NCBI GenBank assembly: GCA_035476575.1
Contig: DATILL010000110.1
Coordinates: 1 to 60,909 of the forward strand
Direction: 5' to 3'
Source of the DNA: DATILL01 sp035476575
Lineage (GTDB): Bacteria; Actinomycetota; Actinomycetes; Mycobacteriales; JACQDL01
DNA: 60,909 bases
Part shown: positions 54,592 through 60,909 of the stretch, one piece after another
Layout of the letters: the number at the start of each line of letters is the position of its first letter
Position numbering within the stretch: the first letter of the stretch is position 1
Program-made: the position numbers and the translations under genes
Notes under the pieces: model-generated
What the model was told of the DNA's origin: nothing
Database searches by the model: none
The model's input: the letters and a program-made list of their open reading frames with translations, nothing else

Positions 54592-55826
54592 TGCCGGCCG
54601 TCCCGGTACGGCGGCTGCCCGGTGTCGCGGGTCGGCCGCTGGACGATAGTCGGCGCCTCGTCCGCGGACCGGTACGGTCGGGGCCGGGGGGCTGGCCGCT
54701 CAGCGACCTGCGCCTGCCCGGCCGGCGCCGGAGGCCGGGCCGGCGACTGCCCCGGCCAGCCGCCGCGGTCCGCCGGCTCGGGCCGCTGGGGCGGGCGGTC
54801 GCCGTACGGCGTGACGGCGTCGGTGACAAGCTGCGGCGGCAGCGCGGACCGGACCGCCGCCTGGGCCTTCGGCGACATGGTGTGCAGCAGCTCGGCCACC
54901 CGGAGCTGGCGCCGCCGGACGGCCTTGCGCGTGGGCAGTCCGGCCGTCGGCTCGAGCTGCGGCGGCACCGCGCCCGTACCGCCGGCGCCCTTCGGTCCGG
55001 TGCCGGGGAACGGGGCCGAGTCCAGGTCGGCGCTGGCCAGCTCGGCCTCGACCTGGGCAGCGTCCTTCTCCTCGGCCATCCCGATCGGCCCCTCACGGCG
55101 TCCGTTCAGGAACTGCTTGACCACCGGCTCGTCGGAGGTCAGCAACTGCTCGCGCGGACCGAACATCACAAGCTGCCGGCGGAACAGCAGGCCCAGGTTG
55201 TCCGGCACGGTGCGGGCCGTGCCGATGTCGTGGGTGACGATCAGGAAGGTGGCGTCGATCTGCGCGTTGAGGTCGACGATGAGCTGGTTGAGGTAGGCCA
55301 CCCGGACCGGGTCGAGGCCGGAGTCGGGCTCGTCGAAGAGGATGATCTCCGGGTCCAGCACCAGGGCGCGGGCCAGCCCGGCCCGCTTCCGCATCCCGCC
55401 GGAGATCTCGCCGGGCAGCTTGCCCTCCGCGCCGAGCAGCCCAACCATCTCCATCTTCTCGAAGACGATCTGCCGGATCTCGCTCTCGCTCTTCCTGGTG
55501 TGCTCGCGCAGCGGGAAGGCGATGTTGTCGTAGATGTTCATCGAGCCGAACAGGGCGCCGTCCTGGAACAGCACGCCGAAGAGCTTGCGGCTCTGGTAGA
55601 GCTGGCGCTCGCTGCACCGGACCAGATCGATGTCGCGCAGGACGATGCTGCCCCGCTCCGGCTTGAGCAGCCCGACCAGCGACTTCAGGAACACCGACTT
55701 GCCGGTGCCGGACGGGCCGAGCAGGACCGAGATCTCCCCCGGCGGCAACGTGAGGGTGACATCCTGCCAGACGAGCTGCCGACCGAAAGACTTGGTCAGT
55801 CCCTCCACTCGGACGGCTTCTCCCAC
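54588..55826 (-). CDS. mkl: Mce ABC transporter ATPase (Mkl/MlaF type) with long C-terminal tail
   Basis: 412 residues from GTG 55826, chosen for the GGAGG six bases before it; an in-frame ATG lies 48 bases upstream. Walker A GPSGTGKS at 37-44, Q-loop in GVLFQDGALFGSMNIYDNIA, signature ISGGMRKRAGLARAL, Walker B EIILFDEPDSGLDP, H-loop IVTHD. After about residue 260 comes a 150-residue Pro/Arg/Ala-rich, probably disordered tail, unusual for MlaF/Mkl. Powers the YrbE-Mce lipid transporter. First gene of the operon. Confidence 0.93.
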   Translation of the reverse strand: MGEAVRVEGLTKSFGRQLVWQDVTLTLPPGEISVLLGPSGTGKSVFLKSLVGLLKPERGSIVLRDIDLVRCSERQLYQSRKLFGVLFQDGALFGSMNIYDNIAFPLREHTRKSESEIRQIVFEKMEMVGLLGAEGKLPGEISGGMRKRAGLARALVLDPEIILFDEPDSGLDPVRVAYLNQLIVDLNAQIDATFLIVTHDIGTARTVPDNLGLLFRRQLVMFGPREQLLTSDEPVVKQFLNGRREGPIGMAEEKDAAQVEAELASADLDSAPFPGTGPKGAGGTGAVPPQLEPTAGLPTRKAVRRRQLRVAELLHTMSPKAQAAVRSALPPQLVTDAVTPYGDRPPQRPEPADRGGWPGQSPARPPAPAGQAQVAERPAPRPRPYRSADEAPTIVQRPTRDTGQPPYRDGRQ

Positions 55827-55877
55827 TTCGCTCCTCCCGACTCCAGTCCACCTCCCCTGCCGCGAGGAGCGCATGCG

Positions 55878-55907
55878 ACAGTACGGAGGGGGTGGTTATC
55901 GGCCCAA
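55878..55907 (-). promoter_or_regulatory. Possible promoter of the mce operon
   Basis: Minus strand: TTGGGC (55907-55902), 18-bp spacer, TACTGT (55883-55878). Located after the rplL terminator and about 50 bases before the ATPase start. Confidence 0.35.
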
Positions 55908-56012
55908 CGACGGACCGCACGGTGAGTTACTGCCCGGTTTGGTGCGTCCCGACCGTACCGACCGCGCGCGCAGACGCCAAATCACGGACCTGCCGGAGAC
56001 AGCACAACATGA

Positions 56013-56046
56013 CCGGGGCGGCCACTCAGATGAGAGACCGCCCCGG
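56013..56046 (-). terminator. Terminator after rplL
   Basis: CCGGGGCGG (56013-56021) pairs with CCGCCCCGG (56038-56046), loop 16 bases, about 30 bases after the rplL stop. It separates rplJL from the mce operon. Confidence 0.62.
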
Positions 56047-56074
56047 ACCGCCCGGATGACGCGGGAACGCGGAG

Positions 56075-56461
56075 CTACTTCAGGCTCACCTTGGCGCCGG
56101 CGCCCTCCAGGGCGGCCTTGGCCTTCTCGGCGGCCTCCTTGTTGACCTTCTCCAGGACCGGCTTCGGTGCTCCGTCGACCAGGTCCTTGGCCTCCTTCAG
56201 GCCCAGGCTGGTCAGCGTCCGCACCTCCTTGATGACCTGGATCTTCTTCTCGCCCGCGGCCTCGAGGATGACGTCGAACTCGTCCTTCTCCTCCGGCGCC
56301 TCGGCCACGGCACCCGGGCCGGCCGGCGCGGCCGCCAGGGCGATCGGGGCGGCCGCGGTGACGTCAAAGGTCTCCTCGAACTGCTTCACGAAGTCGGAGA
56401 GCTCGATCAGCGTCATCTCCTTGAACGCGTCGAGCAGCTCCTCGGTGCTGAGCTTCGCCAT
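56075..56461 (-). CDS. rplL: 50S ribosomal protein L7/L12
   Basis: 128 residues. STEELLDAFKEMTLIELSDF N-terminal dimerisation domain, an Ala/Pro hinge, and the factor-binding domain EKDEFDVILEAAGEKKIQVI, LGLKEAKDLVDGAPK. Multi-copy stalk protein that recruits translation GTPases. 50 bases after rplJ. Confidence 0.98.
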   Translation of the reverse strand: MAKLSTEELLDAFKEMTLIELSDFVKQFEETFDVTAAAPIALAAAPAGPGAVAEAPEEKDEFDVILEAAGEKKIQVIKEVRTLTSLGLKEAKDLVDGAPKPVLEKVNKEAAEKAKAALEGAGAKVSLK

Positions 56462-56511
56462 GTCGGCGGTGTCCTTTCGGTTGGTCTGGCGGTATGTCGG
56501 TGGGGGCCGGA

Positions 56512-57117
56512 TCAGCTCTCGGCGGTCGCCGCGCCGGTCGCCCCGCCGCCGGTCGCCCCGGCGCCGTCGGTGACGCCATCGGCCGGACCGTCGGCGGTCG
56601 CCTGCGCGCTGAGCTTGTCCCGCAGCGCGACGGCGAGCCGGGCGACCTGGGCCAACGGTGCCTGGAACAGCGCCGCGGCCTGGGCCGGCTTCGCCTTCAT
56701 CGCGCCGGCCAGCTTGGCCAGCACCACCTCGCGCGAGTCCAGGTCGGCGATCTTGTTGACGTCGTCGGCGGTCAGGGTGCGACCCTCGAACAGGCCGCCC
56801 TTGATCACCAGCAGCGGGTTGGTCCGCGCGAACGCGCGCAGGCCCTTCGCGGCCTCCACCGGGTCACCCTTGATGAAGGCGATCGCGGTCGGGCCGGTGA
56901 GCCAGTCGTCGAGACCGCCGACACCCGCGTCGGCGGCGGCTCGCCTGGTCAGGGTGTTCTTCACGACGGCGTACGTCGTCTCCCGACCGAGGGAGCGCCG
57001 CAGCTCGGTGAGCTGCGCCATCGTGAGGCCGCGGTACTCCGTCAGCACCGCCGCCTGGGCACCGCGGAACTGCTCGGCGATCTCCGCCACCGCGGCGATC
57101 TTCTCGGGCTTCGCCAT
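56512..57117 (-). CDS. rplJ: 50S ribosomal protein L10
   Basis: 201 residues from ATG 57117 (MAKPEKIAAVAEIAEQFRG). AAVLTEYRGLTMAQLTELRR and SREVVLAKLAGAMKAKPAQA are conserved; the Ala/Gly/Thr-rich C-terminal 25 residues are low complexity. Base of the L7/L12 stalk. An L10-type leader lies upstream. rplK and rplA, common upstream neighbours, are not in this window. Confidence 0.98.
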   Translation of the reverse strand: MAKPEKIAAVAEIAEQFRGAQAAVLTEYRGLTMAQLTELRRSLGRETTYAVVKNTLTRRAAADAGVGGLDDWLTGPTAIAFIKGDPVEAAKGLRAFARTNPLLVIKGGLFEGRTLTADDVNKIADLDSREVVLAKLAGAMKAKPAQAAALFQAPLAQVARLAVALRDKLSAQATADGPADGVTDGAGATGGGATGAATAES

Positions 57118-57400
57118 GGCCCTCCTCTCTCCTGCTCCGTGGTGGGCGTGGTGGGCGCCCGCCAGCCGTGGGTGGCGCACGGCGAAGTTCCACGAAGAAG
57201 AGAAACGCCCCGGCGCAGGGGCGCACGGGGCTTCCGGGGCCGGCGTGCGCGAGGCACGCTGGGCGGAGTGTCCGTCCTCCCTGCACGGGTCGCCCGCTGC
57301 TGCGGGACCTTCGGTCGTACGACGTACGACGACCAGCGGTCTTGGGGTGAACGCCGTCCAGCCTACGGGCCGAGCCCACCCCCGCGCAAAGCGCCCGGCC
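57118..57400 (-). ncRNA. Probable L10 leader (autoregulatory 5' UTR of rplJ)
   Basis: About 280 bases without a gene. On the minus strand it contains AAGACCGCTGGTCGTCG, CCGAAGGTCCCGCAGCAGCG, GGCGACCCGTGCAGGG and further pairing arms, ending with GAGAGAGGAGGGCC before the ATG. This layout resembles the ribosomal L10 leader, where the L10-L12 complex binds its own mRNA. The call is by eye; a covariance-model search would settle it. Confidence 0.5.
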
Positions 57401-57421
57401 CCCGCCTGAGCACCCGCGAAA

Positions 57422-57466
57422 ATCACTGATCTCGGTGTAAGGAACCCACAAGATCACTGATCTCGG
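57422..57466. repeat. Direct repeat ATCACTGATCTCGG
   Basis: A 14-bp sequence occurs at 57422-57435 and 57453-57466, 31 bp apart, between the rplJ leader and the regulator debris. It may be a duplicated operator or a junction scar. Confidence 0.6.
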
Positions 57467-57600
57467 ACGGACGTGCAGGTGCACCAGGCGAGGCCCATGT
57501 GGGTGCGGGGGATGGCGAGTCCGCCGGCGATGCGGGCGAGGACGTCGTATGAGGCGAGCTTGCGGCCGTGGATGATGGCGGAGACCTCGGGCCGTCGCCG
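57454..57600 (-). pseudogene. Remnant of an XRE-type (helix-turn-helix) regulator
   Basis: The minus-strand frame gives RPEVSAIIHGRKLASYDVLARIAGGL then AIPRTHMGLAW before a stop; split here for clarity, it matches the pattern of actinobacterial HTH/TPR regulators (a turn with ASYDVLARIA, then GLAIPRTHMGLA). Only this central part of the HTH domain remains; neither a proper start nor the TPR part follows. Confidence 0.5.
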
Positions 57601-57760
57601 CCCTCCAGAAAGCCGAACGCCTGGCCCCCGACCGAGTCCGGAACAAGCCACTCGCCCGCGAGGTCGTCGACGGCATGCTCCAGCGCGCCCGCAGCGACGC
57701 CGGCGGACGAAACCTGCGTGGCCTCGCCCAACGCATGGGCATCACCCATAGGCCCTTACG
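57589..57760 (+). pseudogene. Remnant of a TPR-type regulator C-terminus
   Basis: The plus-strand frame reads AVAALQKAERLAPDRVRNKP, LAREVVDGMLQRARSDAG and LRGLAQRMGITH, which looks like the C-terminal end of an HTH/TPR regulator. It has no start, and faces the HTH remnant on the other strand. The two may derive from one or two broken genes. Confidence 0.45.
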
Positions 57761-58027
57761 GATACCACGTCGGCGGCATCATGCCCGGTTGGGCAGGGAA
57801 AGGCGCTACCGGCCTTTCGATGATCGACACGGCCAGAAGGACTGCGCCTATGCCCACTAGGCAATCGGCAGAGGATCATGAGGCGCCGCGATGAGTAGCG
57901 ACAGGACGCCGTACGAGGTTGAGGTGCGGGTGACCGGCGGCGGCGTCCGGGTCGCCAGGTTCGCGGTACGCGCCGAGGTGGCGGCCGAGCCAGGTGACCT
58001 GCGCTGCCACTCCCGACCTGACGCGGG
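57761..58027. other. Intergenic, no gene supported
   Basis: Between the regulator debris and the phosphatase stop. A plus-strand frame from ATG 57891 (MSSDRTPYEVEVRV...) looks plausible for about 40 codons but then runs antisense through the phosphatase 3' end; not called. Confidence 0.4.
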
Positions 58028-58816
58028 TCAGCTCAGCAGGTGGGCGCGCAGGGTCGGTACGGCGGCCGGGGGCAGGCCGGCACCGGTCAGGTACGCCGTG
58101 ACCGAGCCGTGCCGATCGCGCAGATCGGCCAGGAACAGGCGCATCGCCTCGGGCGGGCAGCTCAGCGGCAGCCAGGTCCCACCGTTGCCCCCGTCACCGT
58201 TGCCCGCCGGCCCGTCGGGCCGCGGGGCACCGTCGAACAGCTCCGGACGCTGGGCGCGCAGCCAGCCGACGTACCGCCGCATGCCCGCCGTCGACAGGCC
58301 GTAGTCGGCCGCGATGTCCACATCGGACACCCCGAGCAGCGAGAGGGCCAGCGCGCAGACCACGCCGGTCCGGTCCTTGCCCGCCACGCAGTGCACCACC
58401 AGCGGCGCCGCGGCCGGGTCGGCGATCAGGGCTACCGCGGCAGCCAGCGCCGGGGCACCCTCCTGGGTCAGGTCCAGGTACCGGTCGGCCAGGTAGCGGG
58501 CCAGGTCCATCGGCGGCTCGTACCGGTGCTCGGTCCACTCCCGGTGCTCGGGGTGGATGTGCCGCCAGATGAGCCCGTCCCAGTCGGGCACCCGGCCGTC
58601 CCGCTCCACCTCGTACGGCCGGCGCAGGTCCAGCACAGTCCGGATGCCGAGCCCGGTGAACATCTCCCGGTCGGCGTCGTCCAGCCCATGCAGCGAGTCT
58701 GACCGGAACAGCCGGCCCGCCCGGACCGCTGCGCCGGCCCGGGCCGGCAAGCCGCCGAGGTCGCGGAAGTTGAAAACCCGGCCGAACCGCTGGACGAAGG
58801 CTTGCTCATTCAGCAC
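58028..58816 (-). CDS. Protein tyrosine/serine phosphatase (PtpB-like)
   Basis: 262 residues from GTG 58816 (VLNEQAFVQRFGRVFNFRDL). The signature HCVAGKDRTG holds nucleophile Cys143 and Arg149, the C-x5-R loop of DSP-like phosphatases of the PtpB/Y-phosphatase3 family; FNFRDLGGLPA and GRLFRSDSLHGL near the N-terminus are also typical. Substrate (phosphoprotein or phosphoinositide) unknown. Divergent from the repeat-protein/ATP-grasp unit; the 165-base gap would hold both promoters. Confidence 0.88.
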   Translation of the reverse strand: MLNEQAFVQRFGRVFNFRDLGGLPARAGAAVRAGRLFRSDSLHGLDDADREMFTGLGIRTVLDLRRPYEVERDGRVPDWDGLIWRHIHPEHREWTEHRYEPPMDLARYLADRYLDLTQEGAPALAAAVALIADPAAAPLVVHCVAGKDRTGVVCALALSLLGVSDVDIAADYGLSTAGMRRYVGWLRAQRPELFDGAPRPDGPAGNGDGGNGGTWLPLSCPPEAMRLFLADLRDRHGSVTAYLTGAGLPPAAVPTLRAHLLS

Positions 58817-58981
58817 CTCGTCACCGTAATGCGACCACGTCACCGGCGGCAGAACACGAGACGACCAACACGGGACGCCCGAAAGTGTGCCCGAACGGGC
58901 GTATGCGGGCCAGGCCGGTGCCCTCTGAGCTGCATCCCCTCGGACCGGGAGGGACCGGGGAAGGACACACGGGAGCACACG

Positions 58982-59851
58982 ATGGCGGAAGGCAAGGCGG
59001 ACGCCGGGGCGCGCACCTTCGCGGAGTTCGTTCAGAACGCCCCGTTGGCAGACGAGGCCGCGGCGACGGTTGTCCTCACCGGCGCGGTGCTGCGCTCGGC
59101 GACCGAGGGCAAGTTCGTCCTGGTCGCGGAGGGCTACGGCCAGCTTGAGCTGGACATCGACGCCGTGCGGGCGTTCGACATCCTCGAGGACAGCGCCACC
59201 CGCAAGTGGGGCCGGGTGGTCATCGGCCAGGACCGGATCACCAAGGCCCTGGCCAAGGACATCGGTGGCGACACCATCCGGTTCAAGGATGTCGCCAAGG
59301 ACCCGATCACTGACCAGGTGGTCAAGCAGGTGGCCCTGGATCCACCGAACACGTTGGTCGAGAACGTTGACCCCAGCCAGCTCGGCGTCATCCCCGAGGC
59401 GTTCGGCGGCGCCGCGCCGTTCATCATGGCAACCCCCCACCACGCACCCGAGCAGGCGCTGCGGATGCAGGCCGCGGCGGCCGGCGTACCCATCGACAAG
59501 GTGATCGCCGACCCACCCCAGAAAGTGATCGCCAAGGAGGCGGTCACCGACAACATCACCGACGTCAAGCTGCAGTGGAAGGACATCCGGACCGACCCGG
59601 TCACCGACGTCAAGAACACCATCAAGGACATCCGGACCGACCCGGTCACCGACGTCAAGCTCAACGTGAAGGACGTCAGCACCGACCCGATCACGGACGT
59701 CACGAAGAACCTCGTGGCCGACCCGAACACCGGCATCGGCGACACGCTGGTCGAGAACGTGGGCACCTTGCAGGAAGGCGGCGGCACCGTCGCCGAGGGT
59801 GGCTTCCCCGGCCAGGGTGGGGTCGGCCCGGCCGGCAACCCGGGCTTCTGA
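58982..59851 (+). CDS. Repeat protein of unknown function, candidate substrate of the adjacent ATP-grasp ligase
   Basis: 289 residues; GGGAG lies six bases before the ATG. Residues 1-100 look folded (PLADEAAATVVLTGAVLRSA, KFVLVAEGYGQLELDIDAV). Then 15-residue repeats: KDVAKDPITDQVVKQ (102-116) and four in a row, KEAVTDNITDVKLQW (185-199), KDIRTDPVTDVKNTI (200-214), KDIRTDPVTDVKLNV (215-229), KDVSTDPITDVTKNL (230-244). LVEN blocks follow at 125-128 and 256-259. The end is Gly-rich. Thr, Asp, Lys and Glu side chains, those joined by graspetide ligases, are in register. The gene ends 9 bases before the ATP-grasp gene. I know no named family for it; substrate role is inference. Confidence 0.75.
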   Translation: MAEGKADAGARTFAEFVQNAPLADEAAATVVLTGAVLRSATEGKFVLVAEGYGQLELDIDAVRAFDILEDSATRKWGRVVIGQDRITKALAKDIGGDTIRFKDVAKDPITDQVVKQVALDPPNTLVENVDPSQLGVIPEAFGGAAPFIMATPHHAPEQALRMQAAAAGVPIDKVIADPPQKVIAKEAVTDNITDVKLQWKDIRTDPVTDVKNTIKDIRTDPVTDVKLNVKDVSTDPITDVTKNLVADPNTGIGDTLVENVGTLQEGGGTVAEGGFPGQGGVGPAGNPGF

Positions 59852-59860
59852 GGCCCGGCC

Positions 59861-60817
59861 ATGATCCTGGTCATCTCCGCATCCGGCGACCTGCACGCCC
59901 GGGTCGTGCTCGACGCACTGGCCGGGCTCGGCGAGCCCGCGCACCTCGTCGACCTGTCGACGTTCCCCACCCGGATGACGCTGACCGGCGCCTACCAGCC
60001 CGACGACGCCCCACGGTTCCGGCTGTGCCTCGCCGACGGCAGCCACGTCCCGCTGGACGAGGTGCGCTCGGTCTGGTGGCGACGGCCGCAGCCCTACGGC
60101 GTGCCGGCGACCATCACCGACCCGGTCCTGCGGAGCTTCGCCCTGAGCGAGACCAGCACCGCGTTTGCCGGAATGTGGCAGACGACGGACTGCCTGTGGG
60201 TCAACGACATCGGCCGCGACACCGCGGCGGCCCACAAGCCGTGGCAGCTCGCCCTCGCCCGGCAGGCTGGCCTGACGATCCCGGAGACCCTGGTCACCAA
60301 CGACCCGGACGAGGCCAGGGCCTTCTGGTCCGACCACCCCGGCCGGGTCGTGTACAAGCCGTTCCTGCAGACCCACGCGGCCTGGCGGGAGACCCGGGTG
60401 CTGCGCAAGGAGGAGGAGGCGCTGGCCGAGTCCGTGCGGCTCGCCCCAGTGATGTTCCAGGAGTGGGTGCCTGGTGCCGCCGACCTGCGGGTCACGGTGA
60501 TCGGCGACGAGGTGTTCCCCGCGGCGGCGCCGCTGGACGGCGCGGCGTACGACGTCGACGTGCGGTTCAACGACGTCCGGTACGAGACCCATGACCTGCC
60601 CGACGACGTCAGCGCCGCGCTGCTGCGGCTGATGGACGAGCTGGGCCTGGAGTACGGCGCTATCGACCTACGGCTGACGCCGGACGGCGGCTACGTCTTC
60701 TTCGAGGTCAACCCGGCCGGGCAGTTCCTGTACGTCGAGCAGGCCACCGGCCAGCCCATCACGGCGGCGTTGGCGGCCCACCTTCGGTCCGGCAAGCCGG
60801 CCCGGGGGGTGGCCTGA
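59861..60817 (+). CDS. ATP-grasp ligase, graspetide maturase type (MvdC/MvdD, TgmB-like)
   Basis: 318 residues. N-terminal pre-ATP-grasp region with VRSVWWRRPQPYG (66-80), a motif of RiPP ATP-grasp ligases; WVNDIGRDTAAAHKPWQLAL and GLTIPETLVTNDPDEARAF; ATP lysine in VVYKPFLQ (Lys166); MFQEWVPGAADLRVTVIGDE (198-217); metal residues Asp269, Glu282 and Asn284 in AIDLRLTPDGGYVFFEVNPAGQ. Length equals microviridin-type ligases, which join Asp/Glu side chains to Thr/Ser or Lys in precursor peptides. Coupled to the repeat protein; no separate small precursor seen. Confidence 0.85.
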   Translation: MILVISASGDLHARVVLDALAGLGEPAHLVDLSTFPTRMTLTGAYQPDDAPRFRLCLADGSHVPLDEVRSVWWRRPQPYGVPATITDPVLRSFALSETSTAFAGMWQTTDCLWVNDIGRDTAAAHKPWQLALARQAGLTIPETLVTNDPDEARAFWSDHPGRVVYKPFLQTHAAWRETRVLRKEEEALAESVRLAPVMFQEWVPGAADLRVTVIGDEVFPAAAPLDGAAYDVDVRFNDVRYETHDLPDDVSAALLRLMDELGLEYGAIDLRLTPDGGYVFFEVNPAGQFLYVEQATGQPITAALAAHLRSGKPARGVA

Positions 60818-60826
60818 TCCCAGAGC

Positions 60827-60865
60827 CGGGCAGGGCGGTCCAAACCCCTCCGACCGCCCTGCCCG
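60827..60865 (+). terminator. Terminator of the repeat-protein/ATP-grasp unit
   Basis: CGGGCAGGGCGGTC (60827-60840) and its exact reverse complement (60852-60865), 14-bp stem, 11-base loop, 9 bases after the ATP-grasp stop. It shows that the cassette has two genes and ends here. Confidence 0.8.
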
Positions 60866-60909
60866 CCCTTGTCGTGACGATCCGGTGGAGACAGGCGGGC
60901 GTGCCCCAC

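Noticed and set aside
57891..58304. Plus-strand frame MSSDRTPYEVEVRV...
   Set aside because: The first 40 codons look protein-like, but the rest is antisense to the phosphatase and no known domain is seen.
58817..60592. Minus-strand continuation of the phosphatase frame across the repeat-protein and ATP-grasp genes
   Set aside because: The phosphatase family starts near VLNEQAF; the upstream part is antisense to two better-supported genes.

Overview
The window is very GC-rich, gene-dense chromosomal DNA of an actinomycete. The best fit is Micromonosporaceae or a close relative. The evidence is a complete actinobacterial str-S10-spc-alpha ribosomal supercluster, zinc-type S14 and L36, an F420/FMN PPOX-class protein, DUF1707 proteins, and a yrbE-mce cluster lying between rplL and rpoB. 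No sequence comparison could be run, so the family assignment is an impression.

Layout, left to right. 1-1400 is a less GC-rich block with the end of an IS5-type transposase and an apparently N-terminally truncated nuclease-like/von Willebrand A protein. 1404-8364 (minus strand) is housekeeping: family 4 uracil-DNA glycosylase, alpha/beta hydrolase, alr, a 50-bp repeat array, bifunctional nnr, acpS, glmS. 8532-9972 (plus strand) holds a decayed DM13 membrane gene, a PPOX-class protein and a VapBC-type toxin-antitoxin pair. 9993-13420 is glmM, rpsI, rplM, truA. 13612-17380 is the alpha operon (infA-rpmJ-rpsM-rpsK-rpsD-rpoA-rplQ). 17569-18841 holds two DUF1707 membrane paralogs with a possible micro-gene between them. 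18908-21747 is secY-adk-map. 22067-31922 is spc and S10. 32034-36340 is str (rpsL-rpsG-fusA-tuf). 36739-44178 is rpoB-rpoC. 44464-55826 is an mce operon (ATPase, two YrbE permeases, six MCE proteins, two Mce-associated proteins). 56075-57117 is rplJ-rplL with an L10-type leader. 57454-57760 is regulator-gene debris. 58028-58816 is a tyrosine phosphatase. 58982-60817 is a two-gene unit: a 15-residue-repeat protein and an ATP-grasp ligase of the graspetide-maturase type.

Almost every essential gene is on the minus strand, so transcription runs from high to low coordinates: rplJL, mce, rpoBC, str, S10, spc, secY, alpha, rplM-rpsI. Start/stop overlaps (ATGA, TGATG, GTGA) are frequent and indicate translational coupling. 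Strong hairpins follow rplL, rpoC, tuf, rplO, rplQ and rpsI. Sigma-70-type promoters can be read upstream of rpoB, rpsL, infA and rplM.

The most interesting parts are the repeat-protein/ATP-grasp cassette at the right edge (a possible graspetide system with an unusually large acceptor), Arg at the streptomycin-resistance position 88 of S12, the nuclease-vWA fragment beside a transposase, the 50-bp repeat array upstream of alr, and a promoter/SD/micro-ORF/hairpin unit at 18098-18263.
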